From NCBI RefSeq assembly GCF_003696365.1, contig NZ_RFFM01000001.1, forward strand, positions 62,001 through 126,000: a stretch of 64,000 bases of DNA. Direction: 5' to 3'. Positions 23,131 to 30,381 of this stretch are shown here, piece after piece (within the stretch, counting starts at the first letter, position 1; every line of letters begins with the position of its first letter). The stretch comes from Stutzerimonas zhaodongensis. GTDB lineage: Bacteria > Pseudomonadota > Gammaproteobacteria > Pseudomonadales > Pseudomonadaceae. The position numbers were made by a program, and so were the translations under genes. A model generated the notes under the pieces. The model was given only the letters and a program-made list of their open reading frames with translations. It had not been told where the DNA came from and made no database searches.

Positions 23131-24456
23131 TCAAGCCGCCTTGCGAATGGCATCAGCCAAACGCTCGATCATCGCGTCAATGTGCTCGCGCTCGACGATC
23201 AGTGCCGGTGACAGGGCGACGGTGTCACCGCTGGCGCGGGCTAGCAGACCGTCGTCGAAACACTGGCGGAACACTTCATAGCCGCGTTTGCCGGCGCCGT
23301 CCGCATGGGGCGCGAACTGAATGCCTGCAACCAGGCCGACCGTGCGGATATCAGTTACGTTCGGCAGCCCCTGCAGGCTGAATAGCGCGTCCTGCCAGTA
23401 GCTTTCGATCTCGATTGCTTTCTGGAACAGGTTCTCGCGCCTATAGATCTCCTGGGTTGCCAGGGCAGCGGCGCAGGCCACTGGATGTCCGGAATAGGTG
23501 TAGCCGTGGAAAAACTCGATGACGCTTTCCGGCCCCTGCATGAAGGCGTCGTGGATGGTTTCGTTGACGAACACCGCGCCCATGGGGATCGCGCCATTGG
23601 TAAGGCCCTTGGCACAGGTGAGGATGTCCGGTGTGACACCCCAGCGTTGCGCGGCAAAGGCCTCGCCAACGCGCCCGAAGCCCGTGATGACCTCATCGAA
23701 TATCAGCAGGATGCCGTACTTTTGGGTGATCTCGCGCAAGCGCTGTAGATAGCCTTTGGGCGGGAGGATTACCCCAGCTGAACCGGACATGGGTTCGACG
23801 ATGACGGCCGCGATATTTTCCGCACCATGCAGAGTGACCAGACGTTCCAGCTCATCGGCTCGTTCGGCGCCATGCTCGGGCAGACCGCGGCTGAACGCGT
23901 TGCGTTGAACGTCGAGTGTATGCGGCAGGTGGTCGACACCCGGCAACAGCGCGCCGAATGCCTTCCGGTTGTTGGCCATGCCGCCAACCGAAATGCCGCC
24001 GAAGCCAACGCCGTGGTAAGCCAGCTCACGGCCGATCAGGCGAGTGCGGCTGCCCTGGCCGATGGCACGCTGGTACGCCAGCGCAATTTTCAAGGCGGTG
24101 TCGGCGGACTCGGATCCCGAATTGGTGAAGAACAGACGATTAAGCCCGGCCGGGCTGATCTGTGCGAGCCGCCCGGCCAGTTCGAAGGGCAGCGGATGGC
24201 CCATCTGGAAAGTCGGCGCGAAATCCATCTGCGCGATCTGTCGGCTCACCGCCTCGCTGATCTCGCGCCGGCCATGACCGGCATTGCAACACCACAGACC
24301 CGCGGTCCCGTCGATCACCTGGCGCCCGTCGGTGTCTGTGTAATACATGCCCTCTGCACGCTCCAGCATGCGCGGATTGCCTTTGAACTGCCGGTTTGCG
24401 GTGAAGGGCATCCAGAAATGTTCGGCGGAAGCAGTGAGGTGCGGCTGGTTGGCCAT
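23131..24456 (-). CDS. Class III aminotransferase (omega-amino acid:pyruvate type)
   Basis: A 441-residue PLP enzyme. The PLP lysine is K283 in CAKGLTNGAIPMG, with the ring-nitrogen aspartate D254 in LIFDEVITGFGR. I set the start at 24456 (MANQPHLTAS; GGAG at the right distance); the frame stays open far upstream but those residues look non-coding. It transfers amino groups from omega-amino acids or diamines to pyruvate. The position between rpmG and kauB matches the aminotransferase PA5313 of P. aeruginosa. It is divergent from kauB, so the two probably share regulation and act in sequence on polyamine-derived amines. Confidence 0.85.
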   Translation of the reverse strand: MANQPHLTASAEHFWMPFTANRQFKGNPRMLERAEGMYYTDTDGRQVIDGTAGLWCCNAGHGRREISEAVSRQIAQMDFAPTFQMGHPLPFELAGRLAQISPAGLNRLFFTNSGSESADTALKIALAYQRAIGQGSRTRLIGRELAYHGVGFGGISVGGMANNRKAFGALLPGVDHLPHTLDVQRNAFSRGLPEHGAERADELERLVTLHGAENIAAVIVEPMSGSAGVILPPKGYLQRLREITQKYGILLIFDEVITGFGRVGEAFAAQRWGVTPDILTCAKGLTNGAIPMGAVFVNETIHDAFMQGPESVIEFFHGYTYSGHPVACAAALATQEIYRRENLFQKAIEIESYWQDALFSLQGLPNVTDIRTVGLVAGIQFAPHADGAGKRGYEVFRQCFDDGLLARASGDTVALSPALIVEREHIDAMIERLADAIRKAA

Positions 24457-24559
24457 GGCAAGCTCCGGCAAGACGGCGGTTTCGGCGACTATGCTGTAGC
24501 GCGACGTAACCGAGCGCCCAGCGGTTTCGGCGAGTCTATGTTTAATAAAACGAACAAAA

Positions 24560-24576
24560 CAAGGCAGAAAACCTTG
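24560..24576. promoter_or_regulatory. Candidate operator in the transaminase/kauB divergent promoter
   Basis: CAAGG-CAGAAAA-CCTTG is a perfect 5-bp inverted repeat in an A/T-rich part of the 202-base region between the divergent genes. A shared regulator binding here would control both. Confidence 0.35.
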
Positions 24577-24658
24577 CTTTCGTAAAAAATATTGATAGCC
24601 CGGGCGTCGCTGGTTTAGGGTGCCTTTCTGATTATTCGACAGATACTGAGGACGCCCC

Positions 24659-26152
24659 ATGACCACCCTGACTCTCGCCGACTGGCAACAGCGTGCCCGC
24701 GACCTGCGCATCGAAGGGCGGGCCTTCATCCAGGGCGAATACACCACATCCAGTGCTGGCGCCAGCTTCGACTGCATCAGCCCGATCGATGGGCGGGTGC
24801 TGGCGCAGGTGGCCAGCTGTGACGAGGCCGATGCCAACCGCGCGGTGATCAGTGCACGTATGGCCTTCGAGTCCGGAGCTTGGTCGCGGATGGCACCGGC
24901 CAAGCGTAAGGCGACCATGATCCGTTTTGCCAATCTCCTCCAAAGCAATGCCGAAGAGCTGGCGTTGCTGGAAACCCTGGACATGGGCAAGCCCATCAGC
25001 GATTCGCTGAACATCGACATCCCCGGATCAGCCAACGCCCTGCGCTGGTCCGGCGAGGCGATCGACAAGATCTACGACGAAGTCGCGGCCACCCCGCATG
25101 ACCAGATCGGTATGGTCACCCGCGAGCCAGTGGGCCTGGTGGCAGCCATCGTGCCCTGGAACTTCCCACTGATGATGGCCTGCTGGAAGCTCGGCCCGGC
25201 GCTGGCGACAGGCAATTCGGTGGTGCTCAAGCCGTCCGAGAAATCGCCACTGACCGCCATCCGCGTCGCGCAGCTGGCCATAGAGGCGGGCATTCCGGCA
25301 GGCGTACTCAACGTGCTGCCGGGCTACGGCCACACTGTTGGCAAGGCGCTGGCGCTGCACATGGATGTCGATACGCTGGTCTTCACTGGTTCCACGCGCG
25401 TCGCCAAGCAGCTGATGATCTATGCCGGCGAGTCGAACATGAAGCGTGTCTGGCTTGAGGCGGGCGGCAAAAGCCCGAACATCGTTTTTGCCGATGCGCC
25501 CGATCTGCAGGCAGCGGCCCAGTCAGCCGCCAGCGCCATTGCATTCAACCAGGGCGAGGTCTGCACCGCGGGCTCGCGGCTGCTGGTCGAGAGTTCGGTC
25601 AAGGAGCGTTTCCTGCCGATGGTGGTCGAGGCGCTCAAGGGTTGGAAGCCGGGAAATCCGCTGGATCCGGCTACCAACGTCGGCGCGCTGGTCGATACTC
25701 AGCAGCTCGATACAGTGCTCGGCTACATCGAGGCCGGTCGCAACGACGGCGCGCAGGTACTGATCGGCGGGCAGCGGACCATGCAGGAGACCGGGGGGCT
25801 CTATGTCGAGCCGACCATCTTCGACGGCGTCAGTAATGCAATGAAGATCGCGCGGGAAGAGATTTTCGGCCCGGTGCTTTCGGTGATCACCTTTGATACG
25901 GCGGCCGAAGCGGTGTCCATCGCCAATGACACACCCTACGGCCTAGCCGCTGCGGTGTGGACGGCCGACCTGTCCAAGGCGCACCTGACGGCGAAGGCAC
26001 TACGTGCGGGCAGCGTCTGGGTCAATCAGTACGACGGCGGTGACATGACCGCGCCATTCGGCGGCTTCAAGCAGTCCGGTAACGGTCGCGACAAGTCGCT
26101 GCATGCGTTCGACAAGTACACCGAGCTCAAGGCGACATGGATAAAGCTGTAA
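24659..26152 (+). CDS. kauB: Gamma-glutamyl-gamma-aminobutyraldehyde / 4-guanidinobutyraldehyde dehydrogenase
   Basis: A 497-residue aldehyde dehydrogenase of the PuuC/KauB type: general base E267 in LEAGGKSPN and nucleophile C302 in NQGEVCTAGSR. Such enzymes oxidise several aldehydes from putrescine, cadaverine and arginine breakdown, using NAD+. In the gamma-glutamyl putrescine route it makes gamma-glutamyl-GABA, which SpuA (50296-51042) then hydrolyses. The N-terminus TLADWQQRARDLRIEGRAFI and the place next to rpmB-rpmG match KauB of P. aeruginosa. Confidence 0.9.
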   Translation: MTTLTLADWQQRARDLRIEGRAFIQGEYTTSSAGASFDCISPIDGRVLAQVASCDEADANRAVISARMAFESGAWSRMAPAKRKATMIRFANLLQSNAEELALLETLDMGKPISDSLNIDIPGSANALRWSGEAIDKIYDEVAATPHDQIGMVTREPVGLVAAIVPWNFPLMMACWKLGPALATGNSVVLKPSEKSPLTAIRVAQLAIEAGIPAGVLNVLPGYGHTVGKALALHMDVDTLVFTGSTRVAKQLMIYAGESNMKRVWLEAGGKSPNIVFADAPDLQAAAQSAASAIAFNQGEVCTAGSRLLVESSVKERFLPMVVEALKGWKPGNPLDPATNVGALVDTQQLDTVLGYIEAGRNDGAQVLIGGQRTMQETGGLYVEPTIFDGVSNAMKIAREEIFGPVLSVITFDTAAEAVSIANDTPYGLAAAVWTADLSKAHLTAKALRAGSVWVNQYDGGDMTAPFGGFKQSGNGRDKSLHAFDKYTELKATWIKL

Positions 26153-26170
26153 AGCAGCTGCATGCAGTAA

Positions 26171-26195
26171 GGTGGATGTCGCTTTTACATCCACC
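26171..26195. repeat. Hairpin after kauB
   Basis: GGTGGATGT and ACATCCACC form a perfect 9-bp stem with a 7-base loop, 18 bases after the kauB stop. It may end the kauB transcript or belong to a family of GTGGATG-type hairpins also seen at 42776 and 52573. Confidence 0.5.
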
Positions 26196-26287
26196 CTGGC
26201 TCGATTGGCGGATCGCCGAGGCGTGATCCCCCTCATAGGGACGAACGAGTTCTCGACCGATACCAGTCGTAGAAGGCGTTGAGCGAA

Positions 26288-26325
26288 GCGATACCCATCA
26301 AACCGGGACGCACGACGGGTATCGC
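26288..26325. repeat. GCGATACCC inverted repeat
   Basis: GCGATACCC and GGGTATCGC (perfect 9 bp, 20-base spacer) lie between kauB and the convergent glycosyltransferase gene. The left arm with its flank (GAGCGAAGCGATACCCATC) resembles an intergenic repeat I associate with stutzeri-group genomes; this needs a genome count. Confidence 0.4.
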
Positions 26326-26341
26326 AGGTCCTCCCTGCCTA

Positions 26342-27742
26342 TTACTGCCCCCACGTTCCGCTGCGGCGCATCGCGCCCCACTGATGCTTGCGACGCGAGA
26401 ACCACTGCCAGAGCCCGCGGCATCGCCAGAGGGTGTTCAACTGGCGATAGCCGAAGTTTTCCAGCACCGCCATAAGGAACAGCCGCAGCATGTCGCGGCG
26501 GCGTTCGTATACGCGGAACGACATGGTCTCCAATAACAGCCCGTTTACCGATAGCAGGATGCCCATTCCGATGGCCACCAACAGGAACGCCGTGAGCGCC
26601 GCGTAAGACACTACGCCCAGCACGAACCCGCCGATCATGAAGCCGTAGCCGACCAGCTCGATCAGTGGGCCCAGCCATTCGAACAGCGCCATGAATGGCC
26701 AGGCCAGCCAGCCGGGCGCGCCGCCGCGCAGACTGAAGGCGAGGCGGGCGTGGCGGCTTAGGCTTTCGGCCAGTCCCCGTTGCCAACGGCTCCGCTGGCG
26801 CCCCAGGGTGCCGAGGTCTTCGGGGCATTCGGTCCAGCAGATAGGATCGGGCAGGTAACGTATGCGGTAGGGAATGCGTTTTTCCCTGTGATAGCGATGC
26901 AGCCGCACCACCAGTTCCATGTCTTCGCCGACGGTGTCGGTGCGATAGCCGCCTACGTCCATCACCCTTTCCTTGTCGAACAGGCCGAAGGCGCCGGAGA
27001 TGATCAGCACCGCATTCATCGGCGACCAGCCAAGGCGGCCAAACAGGAAGGCGCGCAGGTATTCGACGATCTGGAAGCGCGCCAGCCAGTTGCTCGGAAG
27101 GCCCGCGCGGATCAGAAACCCACCGCGAACCTCTGAGCCATTGGCGATTCGCACGGTGCCACCAGCTGCAACGGTCCGTTCGTCTTCGAGGAAGGGTTGG
27201 ACGACGCGTAGCAGGCTGTCGCGCTGGAGAATGGAATCGGCGTCGACCCCACAGAACAGTCCGTGTCGGGCGGCATTGATGCCGGCATTCAATGCGTCGG
27301 CCTTGCCCCCGTTGGCCTTGTCGATCACCCGCAGATTGGCGTAACGGCGCGAACGGTAGATGGCTTGAACGGGTTGGTGCGTGACCGCCTGGCGCAATGG
27401 CTCAGGGTGCGGGACCAGTTCGAACTCATCGATCAGCACGGCGAGGGTGTTGTCCTTGGAGCCGTCGTTGATCACGACCACCTCGAACTCCGGATACTGC
27501 AATTGCAGCATCGAGCGCACCGAGGTGCGAATGGTCGCCTCTTCGTTGAATGCCGGCATCAGTACCGATACCGGCGGTTCCACGCCGAGATAAGGCGCTA
27601 TCTCACCGGTTTCTGCTCGTTGGCGGATATAGCCCATGAGGCTGACCATCGAGAGCACGTTGAGCAGCAGGTACATGCCATTGAGCGACAGGAAGTAAAG
27701 AATGAACCCCAGTTGCAGCCACCACAGCCAATCAAAGCTCAC
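26342..27742 (-). CDS. Family-2 processive glycosyltransferase, polysaccharide synthase
   Basis: A 466-residue inner-membrane glycosyltransferase with the layout of PgaC/BcsA-like synthases: one or two N-terminal helices (residues 8-38), a GT-A domain with D93 (INDGS), D167-A-D169, GED at 272-274, and Q316-R-S-R-W320 (the QxxRW motif of processive enzymes), then three to four helices (about 345-410). It should polymerise an NDP-sugar and move the chain through the membrane. No PilZ domain is visible in the basic 50-residue tail. Its ATG overlaps the stop of the HEAT-repeat gene (4 bases). The sugar is unknown; closeness to PgaC suggests a hexosamine. Confidence 0.85.
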   Translation of the reverse strand: MSFDWLWWLQLGFILYFLSLNGMYLLLNVLSMVSLMGYIRQRAETGEIAPYLGVEPPVSVLMPAFNEEATIRTSVRSMLQLQYPEFEVVVINDGSKDNTLAVLIDEFELVPHPEPLRQAVTHQPVQAIYRSRRYANLRVIDKANGGKADALNAGINAARHGLFCGVDADSILQRDSLLRVVQPFLEDERTVAAGGTVRIANGSEVRGGFLIRAGLPSNWLARFQIVEYLRAFLFGRLGWSPMNAVLIISGAFGLFDKERVMDVGGYRTDTVGEDMELVVRLHRYHREKRIPYRIRYLPDPICWTECPEDLGTLGRQRSRWQRGLAESLSRHARLAFSLRGGAPGWLAWPFMALFEWLGPLIELVGYGFMIGGFVLGVVSYAALTAFLLVAIGMGILLSVNGLLLETMSFRVYERRRDMLRLFLMAVLENFGYRQLNTLWRCRGLWQWFSRRKHQWGAMRRSGTWGQ

Positions 27743-28863
27743 CGCCGCACCTCCGCGATGGCCCGGCGCAGCGCGTCCTGCCCGTAACGATCTTCCACTT
27801 TCGCCAGCAATTCCTGCAGCCTTTCAGGGGTGACGCCGGGTAGCGTTGCCAGGCTATCAGCAGCAGCCTGGCGAACCCACCAGCTTGAGTCGGCCAGTAA
27901 TGGCAGGAACAATTCGCTGTCTTCATTGCGCGCCTGTTTGTGCAGCGCCTGGAGAGCCGCCAGCCTGACGTTGGAATCATTGTGCTGAACCGCACGCTGC
28001 AACCGGACGCGATCACGTGGATCGCCCAGTTCGCAGAGGCACCGTAATGCCACCTGCAGCTGCTCCGGTGCGGCATCTTCTTCGAGTCGAGCGCGCGCCC
28101 AAGGCGCCGCATGACGTGGATCGCCATGAACCAGCAGCGGGATCAGCCGTTCGCGGCGTGGGTCTTCGGAGCCGGCCAATGCGATCAGCAGGGGCAGGGT
28201 GACTGCCTGCTCGCCAGATTGTTGGCAAAGATTGGCCAGCCGTGGCAATGCCCAGTCGAGGCGCGTCACGGCGGCTGGCAGGATCAGCTGCATTGCGCGG
28301 GCCGCGTCCATGGCGATCAGCGTCTGTGCGGCAGAGAGCGAGACGACGACGTTGCGGTTCATCAGCAAGGGCTGAACCGCATCCCAATAACCTTGATCGG
28401 CCAGGTGTCGCAGGCAGGTCAGCCCGATCAGCTTTCCGCGTACCCGCCCCCCCAACAAAGCCCGGGCATGACGGTCCATGCCGAGTGCGATGAGTGCGCG
28501 ATTCATCCGCTCTCGCGCGGCGCCGCGCAGCTGCAGTTGAGTCTTGTTCCACTGCAACAGAAACCATAGCTGCCGGCTGCGCGGCAGCGCAGGTACCGGC
28601 TCGGGCAGCTCGTCACCCAAGCTGCACAAGGCAAAGAACGGCCGCCATTGATCATTGAACAGCTGTCGCCGTGATGCACGGCGGCGAGCGACTTCGCCCA
28701 GCAGCATGACCTGGATCATGACCAGCAGGGTGAGGGCGCCCAGCCCCAATGCGCAATAAAGGGCCAGCTGGAGCATGCCGTCCTCCGGCCAGATGGCCAG
28801 CACGGCATTGCGTGGCGCCTCGCAGAGCCAGGCGGGACAGCTGATCGTCAGATCAGAAAGCAT
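27739..28863 (-). CDS. Membrane-anchored HEAT-repeat protein
   Basis: A 374-residue protein with one membrane helix (about residues 30-55) followed by RRRASRR, which places the rest in the cytoplasm by the positive-inside rule. Residues 130-370 are made of HEAT-like helical repeats, clear at SNVRLAALQALHKQARNEDS and SWWVRQAAADSLATLPG. It has no catalytic motif. Lying between the outer-membrane protein gene and the glycosyltransferase gene and overlapping both (by 11 and 4 bases), it is probably a scaffold that holds the synthase in a complex or carries a signal to it. The function is inferred only from repeats and context. Confidence 0.75.
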   Translation of the reverse strand: MLSDLTISCPAWLCEAPRNAVLAIWPEDGMLQLALYCALGLGALTLLVMIQVMLLGEVARRRASRRQLFNDQWRPFFALCSLGDELPEPVPALPRSRQLWFLLQWNKTQLQLRGAARERMNRALIALGMDRHARALLGGRVRGKLIGLTCLRHLADQGYWDAVQPLLMNRNVVVSLSAAQTLIAMDAARAMQLILPAAVTRLDWALPRLANLCQQSGEQAVTLPLLIALAGSEDPRRERLIPLLVHGDPRHAAPWARARLEEDAAPEQLQVALRCLCELGDPRDRVRLQRAVQHNDSNVRLAALQALHKQARNEDSELFLPLLADSSWWVRQAAADSLATLPGVTPERLQELLAKVEDRYGQDALRRAIAEVRR

Positions 28864-29995
28864 GACGCAGGCCGAGCTGCAGCCAGCGCCGCGTGTAGTA
28901 GTCTCCCTGGCGGTGCTGCCCGACTTCCCAGGTCAGTGCCCAGCGATCGTCCAGCCAGTGACGGCCTTGCAGGCTAAGTGCGCGCACGTCACTGGTGATC
29001 AGTTGCTGTTCCTCGACAGCTTCCTCTTCACCAACGGTAACCCGCACGCCCGCATAGCTGAGCCCCTGATAGTAGTAATCCAATGCCAGATCATGGCCAA
29101 TGGGTGTGCCGGCATTGGCTACATCCGTGACGTTGAGGGTGTATCCCGCGCGCCACGAATCCCAGTAGCGCTCGGCGCTGAGTGCCAGCCGATCCACGCG
29201 GGTGGTTTCGTACTGGGTGCGCCGGACGCTCGCCGCGCCGAGAAAGCCTGCCGGCAAGCGGCGCTGCAGGCGCAGATCGGCATGCCATTCGGGCAGGAAA
29301 TAGGGCGAGGGCTGATATCCGACTTCCGGCTGCAATGTCCAATTGTCATCCAGTGCGATGACCGCGCCTGCCTCGACGCCGTTGTCCCATTCGCCGAAGC
29401 GCTGTTCGCGCAGCAGCGCGCCATACCAGCCGAGGCCTTCGGGTTGCGTCGACGAGTAATCCAGGCGTTGACTGCGCCAGTTGTCGAAGCCATTGTCGAG
29501 CCAGTCCTGGCGGGCCGACAGTTCGAGCTCATGGCGACGTTGTGCGGGCGCCGCGGCCAGTGGAGCGGTAGCACTCACCGGCGAGGTCAACGCTGCGCGT
29601 GCCTGCTGCATCACCTGTTGCACTTCGAGATAGTCCGGCGCGACTTCCGCCGCCCGCTCCAACGAGGTCAGTGCAGCCTGCGGCTGGCCTGCCCATAGCA
29701 GTGCCTGGCCATGACCTAACAGGTAATCGGCGTTGTCGGGTTCGCGTTGCAGCAAAAGCTTATACAGCGCCAGTGCCTGTTCGGGTCTGCCTTGCCAGGC
29801 GCGCACTCGAGCCAGGAGGAATTGCGCTTCGCTGTCGTCGGGTTGACGCGCCAGGTGCGTCTCAAGCGTCGCTTCGGCGGCGTCGAGCTGCTGGGCGTCC
29901 ACCTGCCGTTGTGCGGTGGCGACTTCCGCAGCGGCCAGCGAGGGGGTGATAAGAAATGGGAGGACCAGGGCCAGCGCCGGCAGCAGTCGGCTCAT
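28853..29995 (-). CDS. YaiO-like outer-membrane beta-barrel protein with TPR domain
   Basis: A 380-residue exported protein: signal peptide (residues 1-22, ITPSLAAAEVA), TPR repeats in about 25-130 (EATLETHLARQPDDSEAQFL; ALALYKLLLQREPDNADYLL), then a beta-barrel from about 150 to the end with alternating aromatic strands and a terminal aromatic-rich strand (QLGLRHAF). The TPR-plus-barrel layout is that of exopolysaccharide secretion proteins such as PgaA or AlgK/AlgE, in compact form. It overlaps the response-regulator stop by 4 bases and the HEAT-repeat start by 11. Likely role: periplasmic guidance and outer-membrane export of the polymer. Confidence 0.78.
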   Translation of the reverse strand: MSRLLPALALVLPFLITPSLAAAEVATAQRQVDAQQLDAAEATLETHLARQPDDSEAQFLLARVRAWQGRPEQALALYKLLLQREPDNADYLLGHGQALLWAGQPQAALTSLERAAEVAPDYLEVQQVMQQARAALTSPVSATAPLAAAPAQRRHELELSARQDWLDNGFDNWRSQRLDYSSTQPEGLGWYGALLREQRFGEWDNGVEAGAVIALDDNWTLQPEVGYQPSPYFLPEWHADLRLQRRLPAGFLGAASVRRTQYETTRVDRLALSAERYWDSWRAGYTLNVTDVANAGTPIGHDLALDYYYQGLSYAGVRVTVGEEEAVEEQQLITSDVRALSLQGRHWLDDRWALTWEVGQHRQGDYYTRRWLQLGLRHAF

Positions 29996-30381
29996 CGCGG
30001 TCTCCTCAACAGGCGACGGATGCGCGCCAGCAGTTCCTCCGGTTGAAAGGGCTTGGTCACGTAATCATCTGCGCCCAACTCCAGCGCACGGACGATGTCG
30101 ACTTCGCGCGCCTTGGCGGTGAGCATCAGCACTGGCACGCTTTCCCAGCCCGGTTGGGCGCGTAGCCGCTCGATCAGCTCAAGACCGTCGTGATAGGGCA
30201 GCATGATGTCCATCAAGGTCAGGTCGGGCGGGTTGGAAGAGGTGATCTTCTCGATGGCCTGGCGCCCATCGGCAGCGTGATCGACGATGAAGCCGTGTCG
30301 CTCGAGCATAAAGCGGATGAGGAAGGCGATGTCTTCCTCATCCTCTACCATCAGTATGCGCTGGCTAGCGGGATCGCTCAT
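29992..30381 (-). CDS. Single-domain response regulator (CheY-like)
   Basis: A 129-residue receiver domain without an output domain. Phospho-acceptor D58 (LTLMDIMLP), acidic pocket E13-D14, and the conserved lysine in VTKPFQPEELL are all present. The C-terminus IRRLLRRPR is basic. Its start overlaps the stop of the hybrid kinase gene and its stop overlaps the start of the outer-membrane protein gene, both by 4 bases, so it is made with kinase and export machinery together. It may control the polysaccharide machine by protein contact, perhaps with the HEAT-repeat protein. Confidence 0.9.
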   Translation of the reverse strand: MSDPASQRILMVEDEEDIAFLIRFMLERHGFIVDHAADGRQAIEKITSSNPPDLTLMDIMLPYHDGLELIERLRAQPGWESVPVLMLTAKAREVDIVRALELGADDYVTKPFQPEELLARIRRLLRRPR

